DNA from: an uncultured Blautia sp.
Lineage (GTDB): Bacteria > Bacillota > Clostridia > Lachnospirales > Lachnospiraceae
NCBI GenBank assembly: GCA_902476765.1
Contig: CABSEJ010000017.1
Span: 1-34,563 of the forward strand
DNA: 34,563 nt
Direction of reading: 5' to 3'
Positions within the stretch are counted from its first letter, which is position 1. Each line of letters starts with the position of its first letter. Shown in pieces: positions 8,021-15,889 of this stretch. Both the position numbers and the translations under genes were made by a program. The notes beneath the pieces were generated by a model. The model did not search any database. It was given only the letters and a program-made list of their open reading frames with translations, and had not been told where the DNA came from.

Positions 8021-8187
8021 ATGATAGCGCTCCACTTTCTGTGACAGTATACCGGATATTCTCCGGCATCCCAGAAGCCTGGGCCCGGGCAGCTTCAGCT
8101 TCTTCGGCGGATTTTCCTTTCCTGTCCTGCGCCTTTCCCTGAGCTTTATACAGAACCCTACTTTTAAAATCCGCACCTCTATCATAC
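8021..8187 (-). ncRNA. Lysine riboswitch (L box) aptamer
   Basis: Read on the minus strand, the segment carries the conserved lysine-riboswitch blocks in order: GATAGAGGTGCGG (from about 8183), AAAAGTA, GCCGAAG (8108-8102), CTGTCA (8047-8042), GTGGAGCGCTATC (to about 8023). The ends ATGATAG and CTATCAT form the closing P1 helix. The total of about 165 nt is typical, and the blocks match those of the Bacillus lysC leader from memory. It lies just downstream of a good promoter and upstream of a terminator and an NhaC-type transporter gene. An open reading frame of 65 codons across it is not a gene. Confidence 0.92.
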
Positions 8188-8203
8188 GATTTTTCTTTTT
8201 GTA

Positions 8204-8232
8204 ATCATATCACCATTTTTCTATTCTGCCAA
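8204..8232 (-). promoter_or_regulatory. Promoter of the lysine-riboswitch transcript
   Basis: Minus strand: TTGGCA (8232-8227), 17-bp spacer, extended -10 TGATATGAT with TATGAT at 8209-8204. Start of transcription would be near 8197, immediately upstream of the aptamer. Confidence 0.75.
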
Positions 8233-8287
8233 TACTAATTTCACATTTTGTCAAGGTCTAAAAGTTTATTAAATTTTCTTAGGAGCC

Positions 8288-8316
8288 GTATATTGTTCTG
8301 CCTGGCTGAGAATCAT
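8288..8316 (+). promoter_or_regulatory. Possible sigma-F/sigma-G type promoter of sigG
   Basis: GTATA (8288-8292), 15 bp, then GAGAATCAT (8308-8316) resembles the forespore sigma consensus (GYATA, 15 bp, GGNNANANT), with a weaker match in the -10 half. It lies about 58 bp before the sigG start, where forespore control or autoregulation would be expected. Confidence 0.4.
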
Positions 8317-8373
8317 TTTTAATAGAATTTCTGCAGATGCAGTATTCCCATGACAGATTGGAGGATTCTTGCT

Positions 8374-9153
8374 ATGGCACTCAATAAGGTTGAAATCTGC
8401 GGGGTGACCTCTTCACGCCTGCCTGTTCTTACAAATGAGGAAAAAGAGCTGCTCTTTGAGCGTATAAAAAAAGGTGACATGGAAGCGAGAGAACTATACA
8501 TTAAAGGTAACCTGCGGCTGGTACTAAGCGTTATCAAGCGCTTTTCCGGCAGCAGTGAAAATGCAGATGATTTATTTCAGATAGGCTGCGTAGGCCTGAT
8601 AAAGGCCATTGACAATTTTGACACCTCTCTGAATGTGAAATTCTCTACTTATGCGGTTCCCATGATAATCGGAGAAATCCGCCGGTATCTCCGGGACAAT
8701 AATTCCATCCGGGTAAGCCGCTCTCTGCGGGACACAGCCTACAAAGCTATTTATGCCAAAGAAAACTATGTAAAGCGCCACCTGAAGGAGCCCACCATTA
8801 CAGAACTGGCAGAGGAAATCGGCATAGAAAAAGAAGAAATCGTCTATGCCCTGGACGCTATCCAAAGCCCGGTGAGCCTCTATGAACCGGTTTATACAGA
8901 GGGCGGTGACACCCTGTATGTAATGGATCAAATCAGTGACAAAAAAAACCGGGAAGAAAACTGGGTGGAGGATTTATCTCTGAAGGAAGCCCTGAAACGG
9001 CTTGGGGACAGAGAAAGAAAGATTGTGGAAATGCGCTTTTACGGGGGAAAGACCCAGATGGAAGTGGCCAGCGAAATCGGAATTTCCCAGGCTCAGGTAA
9101 GCAGATTAGAAAAACACGCTCTGAAAACAATGAAGTCCTACCTGCGGCCCTAA
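8374..9153 (+). CDS. sigG: RNA polymerase sporulation sigma factor sigma-G
   Basis: Forespore-specific late sporulation sigma factor. The start MALNKVEICGV and the block LPVLTNEEKELLF are diagnostic for SigG. Region 2 (NLRLVLSVIKRF, DDLFQIGCVGLIKAIDNFD, KFSTYAVPMIIGEIRRYLRDNN, SIRVSRSLRD), region 3 and region 4 (LGDRERKIVEMRFYGGKTQMEVASEIGISQAQVSRLEK in sum) are complete in 259 aa, the usual length. The ATG at 8374 follows GGAGG by 9 nt and gives the family start; an earlier in-frame ATG at 8350 adds eight unrelated residues. It stands alone rather than next to sigE/spoIIGA as in Bacillus. Its presence implies that the organism forms endospores. Confidence 0.96.
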   Translation: MALNKVEICGVTSSRLPVLTNEEKELLFERIKKGDMEARELYIKGNLRLVLSVIKRFSGSSENADDLFQIGCVGLIKAIDNFDTSLNVKFSTYAVPMIIGEIRRYLRDNNSIRVSRSLRDTAYKAIYAKENYVKRHLKEPTITELAEEIGIEKEEIVYALDAIQSPVSLYEPVYTEGGDTLYVMDQISDKKNREENWVEDLSLKEALKRLGDRERKIVEMRFYGGKTQMEVASEIGISQAQVSRLEKHALKTMKSYLRP

Positions 9154-9206
9154 TCCCCCTTGATACCAAACAGCCGTGCAGGTCAACAGCCTTCTAAAAT
9201 TTTTGC

Positions 9207-9235
9207 TTGTTCCTTTCTTAAAAAAATTCTATAAT
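9207..9235 (+). promoter_or_regulatory. Promoter of the MATE exporter/AraC operon
   Basis: TTGTTC (9207-9212), 17-bp spacer, TATAAT (9230-9235), about 42 bp before the MATE start codon. Confidence 0.65.
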
Positions 9236-9277
9236 ATTTTATAGCTTAAATTATTTTTCGGGAAAGGACTGATATAT

Positions 9278-10639
9278 TTGAAACAGGCAATGACACAGGA
9301 CGAGAAATTTGTCATGATGACCACGGCTCCCATTCCGGGGCTTATTGGAAAGCTGGCGGTGCCCACCATAATCAGTATGCTGATTTCTTCTTTTTATAAC
9401 ATGGCGGATACTTTTTTTGTGGCAAAAATCGGCACCAGCGCCACAGCCGCTGTGGGAGTGGTATTTCCTGTTATGGCTGCCATCCAGGCCCTGGGCTTTT
9501 TTTTCGGCCATGGCTCAGGAAATTCCATTTCCAGGAAACTGGGGGCCAAGGACACTGGCTCTGCCCAGGAGTTGGCTTCTATAGGTTTTTTTGCGGCTAT
9601 CCTTTGCGGCCTTATGCTGACCCTTGCAGGAGAATTTTTTCTCACACCCCTGTCTCTGGCTCTGGGCTCTACGGAAACCATACTGCCTTACACCAAGGAA
9701 TATCTGGGCATCATCCTGCTGGGAGCCCCTTATATGACGGCCCAGCTGGTCCTCAATAACCAGCTCCGTTTTCAGGGCAATGCCTTTTTTTCCATGATTG
9801 GCATCACCTTTGGAGGAGTGCTGAATATCTTTCTGGACCCTCTTTTTATCTTTGTTTTCCATATGGGCGTAGGAGGTGCCGCAGCAGCAACTATTTTAAG
9901 TCAGTTTATCAGCTTTATCCTGCTGCTGATTGGCCAAAAAGCGTCTAAATGTATCCCTCTTAGAATAAGCTCCGTGAAAAATTTGGGACAGAATCTGAAA
10001 ATCATTGCAGGAGGCGGCCTTCCCTCCCTGTTTCGCCAAGGACTGGGAAGCATAGCTGTACTGGCTCTGAACTGGGCAGCACATCCTTACGGGGATGCGG
10101 CCATTGCCGCTATGTCCATTGTATCCAGAATCACCCAGTTTGCTTCCTCGGCCCTTATCGGATTCGGTCAGGGCTTCCAGCCTGTGTGCGGCTTTAACTA
10201 TGGGGCGCAAAAATACCAGCGGGTGCGGGAAGCTTTTTGGTTTTGTGTCAAGATTGCCACTCTGGCTTTGCTCCTCATAGGCGTCGCCGGATTTTTCTTG
10301 TCAGGCCATCTCCTTTCCCTGTTCCGCAAAGATGACCCTCAGGTTATTGCCATCGGCACGGCGGCCCTCCGGATGCAGTGCGTCAGCCTTCCTCTAACAG
10401 GCTGGATTATTATGAATAATATGATGACCCAGACCATGGGAAAAACCTTTCGGGCTTCCCTGCTGGCCGCTTCCAGACAGGGACTGTTTTTCCTGCCGGC
10501 GGTTCTTATACTGCCTCCCCTTCTGGGAATCCTTGGAATTGAATTGGCCCAGCCTGTGGCAGATTTACTTTCCTTTATTCTGGCTCTTATCTTAAACCAC
10601 TCGGTTATGAGAGAACTGAAAGGAGGGGGGAATCCATGA
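9278..10639 (+). CDS. MATE-family efflux transporter
   Basis: Cation-coupled multidrug/toxin exporter of the MATE family in the cytoplasmic membrane. The 453 aa hold about 12 hydrophobic segments in two related halves; typical patterns are IPGLIGKLAVPTIISMLISSFYNMADTFFV split over the first helix pair, GSGNSISRKLGAKD, and FGQGFQPVCGFNYGA in the second half. The start is probably the TTG at 9278, preceded by AAAGGA at 10 nt; an ATG at 9290 would remove four residues. Its stop overlaps the AraC gene by 4 bp (ATGA), so the two are co-translated. The substrate is not evident. Confidence 0.93.
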   Translation: MKQAMTQDEKFVMMTTAPIPGLIGKLAVPTIISMLISSFYNMADTFFVAKIGTSATAAVGVVFPVMAAIQALGFFFGHGSGNSISRKLGAKDTGSAQELASIGFFAAILCGLMLTLAGEFFLTPLSLALGSTETILPYTKEYLGIILLGAPYMTAQLVLNNQLRFQGNAFFSMIGITFGGVLNIFLDPLFIFVFHMGVGGAAAATILSQFISFILLLIGQKASKCIPLRISSVKNLGQNLKIIAGGGLPSLFRQGLGSIAVLALNWAAHPYGDAAIAAMSIVSRITQFASSALIGFGQGFQPVCGFNYGAQKYQRVREAFWFCVKIATLALLLIGVAGFFLSGHLLSLFRKDDPQVIAIGTAALRMQCVSLPLTGWIIMNNMMTQTMGKTFRASLLAASRQGLFFLPAVLILPPLLGILGIELAQPVADLLSFILALILNHSVMRELKGGGNP

Positions 10640-11466
10640 GCAACCAGCGCTATCCCCTGGAACACAGTCCAGAAGACCGGCCAAAAGCCCAGCTTCTCTA
10701 TGTAACCTGCGCCACCTCTGATATGGACTGGCACAGTATGGAACATTCCCATTATTTTGCAGAATTATTTTTTGTCACAGAGGGAGAAGGATGTTTTCAG
10801 ATAGAAGGGGAAAAAATCTCTGTAAAGAAAAATGACCTGGTGCTGGTGAATCCGGATACCCCTCATACGGAGCTGGGAAACCGGGAGCATCCTTGGAAGT
10901 ACATAGCTCTTGGAGTGGAGGGCGTGCAATTCTGCCACAGCCAGAGGGAAAGCCCCTACGCTTACAGCATCCACTCTATCAGCCGGAACAGCCGGGAAAT
11001 TTTCTCTTATCTGGACACTTTAGTAAGAGAAATCCGGTATCAGGCTGCAGATTACAGCTTTGTATGCCAAAATCTAACTGAGCTTATCCTGGTGTATATC
11101 GCCAGAAATACCAACCAGAATTTTCTGGCAGCTCCAACCAGAAAGGCTTCCCGGGAATGCCGGATGGTAGAGCAGTATATCAACGAGAATTTTGCCCACG
11201 ACATTACTCTGGAAACTCTCAGCACCCTGGTACATATCAATAAATATTACCTGGTCCATGCCTTTAAAAACTATAAAGGCATGTCTCCTATCAACTATCT
11301 GATACAAAAGCGGGTGGAGGAGGCCAGACATCTTTTAGAGGCCACCAATTATCCGGTAACAAAAATAGGGGAAATCACCGGCTTCTCCTCTCAGTCTTAT
11401 TTTTCTCAGACTTTTCGGAAAATCACCGGGGTTTCCCCCAATACTTACCGGAAGGAACGGCAGTAA
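10636..11466 (+). CDS. AraC-family regulator with N-terminal cupin domain
   Basis: Transcription factor of 276 aa. An N-terminal cupin (about 35-110; HSHYFAELFFVTEGEGCFQIEG, NPDTPHTE) should bind a small ligand, often a sugar. The C-terminal pair of helix-turn-helices (about 175-275; DITLETLSTLVHINKYYLVHAFK, ITGFSSQSYFSQTFRKITGVSPNTYRK, each shorter than written together) is the AraC DNA-binding domain. The ATG overlaps the MATE stop and follows a long AGGAGGGG site inside that gene. The convergent GH112 gene ends 67 bp away, so it may regulate glycan use; control of the MATE gene is equally possible. The last codons lie within a large inverted repeat. Confidence 0.92.
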   Translation: MSNQRYPLEHSPEDRPKAQLLYVTCATSDMDWHSMEHSHYFAELFFVTEGEGCFQIEGEKISVKKNDLVLVNPDTPHTELGNREHPWKYIALGVEGVQFCHSQRESPYAYSIHSISRNSREIFSYLDTLVREIRYQAADYSFVCQNLTELILVYIARNTNQNFLAAPTRKASRECRMVEQYINENFAHDITLETLSTLVHINKYYLVHAFKNYKGMSPINYLIQKRVEEARHLLEATNYPVTKIGEITGFSSQSYFSQTFRKITGVSPNTYRKERQ

Positions 11467-11485
11467 TTTTGCCGCCTTCCGGTAA
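11445..11485. repeat. Long inverted repeat spanning the araC stop codon
   Basis: TTACCGGAAGG (11445-11455) and CCTTCCGGTAA (11475-11485) are perfect reverse complements; an inner GGCA/TGCC extends the stem. The hairpin sits between the convergent AraC and GH112 genes but lacks a T-run on either side. It probably still serves as a transcript 3' end or blocks read-through. Confidence 0.7.
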
Positions 11486-11532
11486 ACCTGTCTGCAAAAC
11501 TCATGCCTTACTCATGCATGATTTCACCTGGA

Positions 11533-13698
11533 TTAAATTTCATACCACTTAATCTCGTTTGCCTCCAGATGGAGTTCAAAGCTGCTTCCGTCTCCCTTAT
11601 ATACTACTGTATCCTGTGGTTCGTAGGTATTGTTTACCACGCAGTATTTGCCGTTTTTCACATAGGCGTGAACCTCTGCATTGTAATTAGTGGAGAACCA
11701 TTTATGAAGATTTTCTTCATCATGAGAAGCCCAGATAATAGCCCTGTAAAGCACACGGCTGTTTTCAAAGCTGTAAGGCAGACCGCTGATATATACACTT
11801 CTTCCCTTTCCGAATTCGTGGACAGCCATCTGCACCTCTTTTTCCTTCTGAGTGATAATGGTTGTTTCCGGCAAAGCGTAAATCGCTTTCTGTCCTTCTC
11901 CGAAATCCACCTCTCCTTTACAATCCTCTGTAATAAAGTGTTTATGCTCCTCCCAGTTGTACTTATCTACATTCAGAGTAAATCCTGTTTCCTTTTCCAC
12001 TCCCATAACTCCTGCAAGCTGGAAGTAACGTCCCTGATGCTGGCAGGCTGTAGGCTCTCCTACACCGATAAAGCCGCCGCCATTGTAAATAAATTTCTTT
12101 ACAGCAGCCACAATCTTCTCATCTGTCCAATTCTCTCCTCCTGTGTATGCGGTATATGCGCCTCCCACATTCAGCACCACGTCAATATCATCCAGAATAT
12201 CCGGATTGCTGCGGATATCGTCAAAGCTGATAAATTTCACATCAAAAGGAGCACCGCTCAAAGCCTCGATAATGCCTGCGTAGGAATAATTCTCCTTGTG
12301 GTAAATGGCATGATGAACCATGTGATTACCCCAGGCTCTCATTTTACCCCAGCAGTTCAGCACAGCCACCTTCTTGATGCAGTAAGGTGTGGTTCCTTTG
12401 ATGTTATCGTACAGAGTTCTGAATTCCTTGCAGACACTCTCCACATAGTCGATGAAATCCGGGAATTCCATAGCCAGCTTCAGGTAGCCGCCGTAGCCGA
12501 TACGGTCAATGGGGCTTCTCAAAATGGCCCTTCTGGCTGTCACCCAGTTTATTTTTGCCTCCTTCACCGGGTCTCCCCCTTCGTGGAAGGTATCCGGGAA
12601 GAAATAGGGAAGGAAACGCCCTTCTGTATATTTCACACCTTTAATGTCGCTGATAAGACGGAGAGTAGAACCATTGCCCACACTGCCCACTACAGCATCC
12701 AGCCCAATGGTCTTAAATTCATCCATAAAAGGCTCCATGCCTATCCAGTGGTCTCCCAGGAACATCATGGCTTCCTTGCCGCACTCATGGGTAATGTCCA
12801 CCATCTCCTTAGCCAGCTTAGCCACCTCTCTTCTCTGGAAGGCCTGGAAATCCTTAAATTCCTTGCTGGGAATCCGGTAGGTATTGTTCATATATCCCTG
12901 GTCAATAATGAATTCCGGACGGAATTTATAACCTGCTTCTTTCTCAAACTGCTCCAGAATATAGGGGCTTACAGAGGCAGAGTAGCCATACCAGTCCACA
13001 TATTTCTCTCTGGCCAGCTCGTCAAAAATCAGGGTAAACTGATGGAAAAAGGTGGTATAGCGCAGCACATCTACATGAGGGTTATCCTGGATATATTTCC
13101 GCAGTCTCTTCATGGAAAATTCTCTTGTTTTAGGCTGGCGCACATCAAAGGTAATCTGTTTTTCGAAATTAGTCCAGCCGTTTGTCACTGCATTATACAT
13201 ATGTACCGGGTCCCACATAATATAGGCCAGAAAGCTTACCGTATAATCGTGGAAAGCTGCTGTATCATGGATAATCACGTCTCCTGTCTCACTGTCATAT
13301 TCCCACTGGGACACAGGAACCACCTGCCCTGTAGTACGGTCAATAACCTCCCACCAGCGGGTAATATCGTCTCTGGAATTTACTTTCAGCATATCCGGGT
13401 ATAAATGATTCATCAGATGAATCCGTAAGTCTCCCTCTACTGCTGTGTAGAAAGGCGTCATAATATACATCTGCTGGATTTCATCGGGATTTGCCTTTGC
13501 CCATTCATTGTCTTTTCTGGTTGTATAGTAAGTAGAATATACCTTTGCATCCACGTTTTTCAATTCTTCGGGATAGTCTGTACCATCACAGTCCCGGATA
13601 GCGTCCGCTCCCCATCTTTTCACCAGCTCCAGTGTCTCAGGAACCACATCTACGTCAGTGGGAATGGTAACACGCCCTTTAAAATTTGCTTCGCTCAT
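11533..13698 (-). CDS. GH112 1,3-beta-galactosyl-N-acetylhexosamine phosphorylase
   Basis: Cytoplasmic enzyme that phosphorolyses lacto-N-biose or galacto-N-biose to galactose 1-phosphate and the N-acetylhexosamine. The 721-aa length and blocks such as GRVTIPTDVDVVPETLEL, WGADAIRDCDGTDYP, FFHQFTLIFDE, FIIDQGYMNNTYRIP and MFLGDHWIGMEPF are those of the GH112 family; Asp 316 in GDHWIG is the likely general acid (aligned by eye with Asp 313 of the bifidobacterial enzyme). The N-terminal TDVDVVPET and IRDCDGTDYP fit GNB/LNB phosphorylases, but galactosyl-rhamnose phosphorylases are close relatives and cannot be excluded. No transporter or other pathway genes are adjacent. A GGAG ribosome site precedes the ATG, and the leader carries a GATACCGG inverted repeat. 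Confidence 0.92.
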   Translation of the reverse strand: MSEANFKGRVTIPTDVDVVPETLELVKRWGADAIRDCDGTDYPEELKNVDAKVYSTYYTTRKDNEWAKANPDEIQQMYIMTPFYTAVEGDLRIHLMNHLYPDMLKVNSRDDITRWWEVIDRTTGQVVPVSQWEYDSETGDVIIHDTAAFHDYTVSFLAYIMWDPVHMYNAVTNGWTNFEKQITFDVRQPKTREFSMKRLRKYIQDNPHVDVLRYTTFFHQFTLIFDELAREKYVDWYGYSASVSPYILEQFEKEAGYKFRPEFIIDQGYMNNTYRIPSKEFKDFQAFQRREVAKLAKEMVDITHECGKEAMMFLGDHWIGMEPFMDEFKTIGLDAVVGSVGNGSTLRLISDIKGVKYTEGRFLPYFFPDTFHEGGDPVKEAKINWVTARRAILRSPIDRIGYGGYLKLAMEFPDFIDYVESVCKEFRTLYDNIKGTTPYCIKKVAVLNCWGKMRAWGNHMVHHAIYHKENYSYAGIIEALSGAPFDVKFISFDDIRSNPDILDDIDVVLNVGGAYTAYTGGENWTDEKIVAAVKKFIYNGGGFIGVGEPTACQHQGRYFQLAGVMGVEKETGFTLNVDKYNWEEHKHFITEDCKGEVDFGEGQKAIYALPETTIITQKEKEVQMAVHEFGKGRSVYISGLPYSFENSRVLYRAIIWASHDEENLHKWFSTNYNAEVHAYVKNGKYCVVNNTYEPQDTVVYKGDGSSFELHLEANEIKWYEI

Positions 13699-13731
13699 GG
13701 CCTTCTCCTTTCATAAAACACGATGTTTTTG

Positions 13732-13765
13732 GATACCGGAGTCCAATACCTTTTACCCCGGTATC
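13732..13765. promoter_or_regulatory. Inverted repeat in the GH112 leader, possible operator
   Basis: GATACCGG (13732-13739) and CCGGTATC (13758-13765) are exact reverse complements separated by 18 bp, about 35-65 bp before the GH112 start codon. It may be a binding site for a regulator or an mRNA hairpin. Confidence 0.45.
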
Positions 13766-13834
13766 TGATTTGTTATATGTTAAGAATATACAAAATCCCC
13801 GAGAAAAGATAGACACATCTTGCTATAAAAGTTA

Positions 13835-13864
13835 TATATATTGCTTTTTCCTGTTTTAGAGCAA
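13835..13864 (-). promoter_or_regulatory. Possible promoter of the GH112 gene
   Basis: Minus strand: TTGCTC (13864-13859), 18-bp spacer, TATATA (13840-13835), lying between the kinase stop and the GH112 start. The -35 is weak. Confidence 0.4.
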
Positions 13865-13887
13865 CAAAATTTCTGGAATACTTTACG

Positions 13888-15798
13888 TCAAAGAGGTTTT
13901 CTTGTTACATTCACCAGCATCTGGCTGCTTCTTGTCTCCCCGGTACTTTTGTCTGTAAGGGTTACGGTCAGAACTGTGGTTCCCCTGCTCAGCGCAGTGA
14001 CTCTTCCGTCCTGATCCACAGTCGCCACCTTGGGGTCCTCACTTTCCCACTTTACATCCAGCACCGGCTCCAGATGGCAGACCTGGGCATCCACCGTAAA
14101 ATTTCCTCCGTAAATATCCGCAAAGCTCTTCACATACTCCTGATTCTGGTCTGTAGTCAGATTCCACTGCCAGTTTTCTTCATCAAAATATAGCAGATGG
14201 CTTCCCACCAAATCAGAAATCTCATACGTCTCTCCCTTCCCGTCCGTAAGGGTTGCAGAGGTTATGTCCAGAAGAGCCTGAGCCTTGTCCTTTTTGTAAT
14301 TGGCAAAGACCACACCTATATAGGACAGATCAAAATCATTGGTATCCTGGAGGGGAAGGACCATATGCATGGTATTATCCTCTGTGCGGAAGAAGTCGTA
14401 GGTCAAATCCCCAAACTGCCAGCCTCTTTTGTCTTCCTTGCCGCTGTAAAAGCAAAAAATACTGTACTCCTCAAATACATCCTCCAGATTTCTGGGATGC
14501 TCATAATCTTTAAGCAGCACCCGCACAGAAGTGGAAGTCTGCTCCTGAATGTTCATGATATTATCCTCCAGGGGAGAGCGTACATTTTTTTCTGTAAGCA
14601 CTACAGAGTCATCGGTTTCCAGAGGAATCTGAGTCAGGTCTATTTTTGTATTTTCCATGGACTGCTCTTCCTCCTGGGATTTCATATACAGTCCTCCGGC
14701 CAGAAGAGTCACTCCTACCCCAAGGCAGGCTCCCAAAGCCAGATTCTTGGCCAGCCTCCACCTCCCCTGTCTTTTACTGCCGGAATTCTCCGGGTTCTCT
14801 GCTTCCCGGGGTTTAGAAGTAAAGCGAATGGTTCCGTTTAAAATTCCCAGAAGTTCCTGTATATCCTCCTGCATCTCTCCTATATTCTGATATCGGTTCT
14901 CCGGAAGAATTTCCAGCCCCTTTTTCAGAATCTCATTGACCTTTTCCCCGGTCTTTTCTTTCTCATGAAGCAACAGCCTGGAATAAGGGGAAACCAGCTC
15001 TGCGCTGTCCTTCAGCTCCCGGTCCTCAGGCAGTTTTTCCCCGGTCAAAATTTCATACAATACCACAGCAACCGAGTATAAGTCTGTCCAGGGCCCCAGC
15101 TCTTCTTTTCTGTGCAGCATAATTTCCGGAGCTGTATATCCCTTTTTCCCCAGATAATACTGGTACTCACTGTCAGTCTCTCTGTCCAGAGAATAGACGC
15201 TGTTAAAATCCAGCAGCAGCACTTCCTTGGGAAATCCCTTTTCTTCTTCCGGAGCCAGAAGAAAAATATTATCCGGGCTGATGTCCAGGTGCAGCAGGTG
15301 CAGAGAATGAAAAGCCGTAAGGGCTGTAAGCAGGTTTTTCACGCACTCCGCCGCCTCTGTCAGGGAAGGAAAGCCCTCTCCCTCCTCTAAAAGCTGAGAA
15401 AGCACTTTTCCCTTTCTGGAGGTAAGCACAGTATATAAAGTATCATTTGCAGAAAAAGAATCCACATTCTGGGCAATATGGCCGCTGCCTTTCTCAGACA
15501 ATCTTAGATGAGCCTGATTTCCTAAAAGGAAGCTTTCTTTCTGGGATTCAAAAAATTTTTTCCCTTCCTCCTTTACTACCAGCCTCATATCCTCATCCCT
15601 GAAAATCCGGTTTTCCCCGTCCAGAGGGTATAATTCTTTAATCAATACGGTATGTACGTGCTCCGGCATCAGACTGTCCTCATAATGCGCCTGATAAACA
15701 ATAGAATTGGAACCTGCGCTGACATAGGAATCAATCACATAAATACGTTTGACCCCGTCCAATTCATATCCTTTTGGCAAAGCCTGTCTCTGGTCCAT
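13888..15798 (-). CDS. Membrane receptor-like Ser/Thr protein kinase with extracellular Ig-like (Big_2) domain
   Basis: Hanks-type kinase of 636 aa. The cytoplasmic kinase domain (about 10-320) has a loop VSAGSNSIVY (26-35), the likely ATP-binding Lys 54 (VLIKE), catalytic loop HLDISPDN (170-177) and APE (223-225). The metal-binding DFG is DFN (197-199), unusual but with the Asp kept. One membrane helix (about 353-372) leads to an outer region that ends in a bacterial Ig-like domain (VATVDQDGRVTALSRGTTV). It therefore looks like a one-pass receptor kinase, but lacks PASTA repeats. The ATG at 15798 follows AAGGAGG; an upstream ATG at 15813 precedes that site and is less likely. It lies 91 bp after an unrecognised HTH-like protein, probably in the same transcript. 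No phosphatase or FHA partner is adjacent. Confidence 0.88.
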   Translation of the reverse strand: MDQRQALPKGYELDGVKRIYVIDSYVSAGSNSIVYQAHYEDSLMPEHVHTVLIKELYPLDGENRIFRDEDMRLVVKEEGKKFFESQKESFLLGNQAHLRLSEKGSGHIAQNVDSFSANDTLYTVLTSRKGKVLSQLLEEGEGFPSLTEAAECVKNLLTALTAFHSLHLLHLDISPDNIFLLAPEEEKGFPKEVLLLDFNSVYSLDRETDSEYQYYLGKKGYTAPEIMLHRKEELGPWTDLYSVAVVLYEILTGEKLPEDRELKDSAELVSPYSRLLLHEKEKTGEKVNEILKKGLEILPENRYQNIGEMQEDIQELLGILNGTIRFTSKPREAENPENSGSKRQGRWRLAKNLALGACLGVGVTLLAGGLYMKSQEEEQSMENTKIDLTQIPLETDDSVVLTEKNVRSPLEDNIMNIQEQTSTSVRVLLKDYEHPRNLEDVFEEYSIFCFYSGKEDKRGWQFGDLTYDFFRTEDNTMHMVLPLQDTNDFDLSYIGVVFANYKKDKAQALLDITSATLTDGKGETYEISDLVGSHLLYFDEENWQWNLTTDQNQEYVKSFADIYGGNFTVDAQVCHLEPVLDVKWESEDPKVATVDQDGRVTALSRGTTVLTVTLTDKSTGETRSSQMLVNVTRKPL

Positions 15799-15889
15799 AA
15801 TCTCCTCCTTCATTTCCTTTCCTGTATTTTCTTTTTCCTTTTTTCTTCTGTTTGTTCCTCTTTGCTCTTCTATATTTTATAATACCTGT

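Noticed and set aside
7988..8185. 65-residue reading frame on the minus strand upstream of the NhaC-family gene
   Set aside because: It lies entirely over the lysine riboswitch; the conserved RNA blocks account for the sequence and no ribosome site precedes it.
11503..13404. 633-residue reading frame on the plus strand
   Set aside because: It is antisense to the complete GH112 gene, whose protein matches its family throughout; the plus-strand frame has no recognisable domain and no ribosome site.
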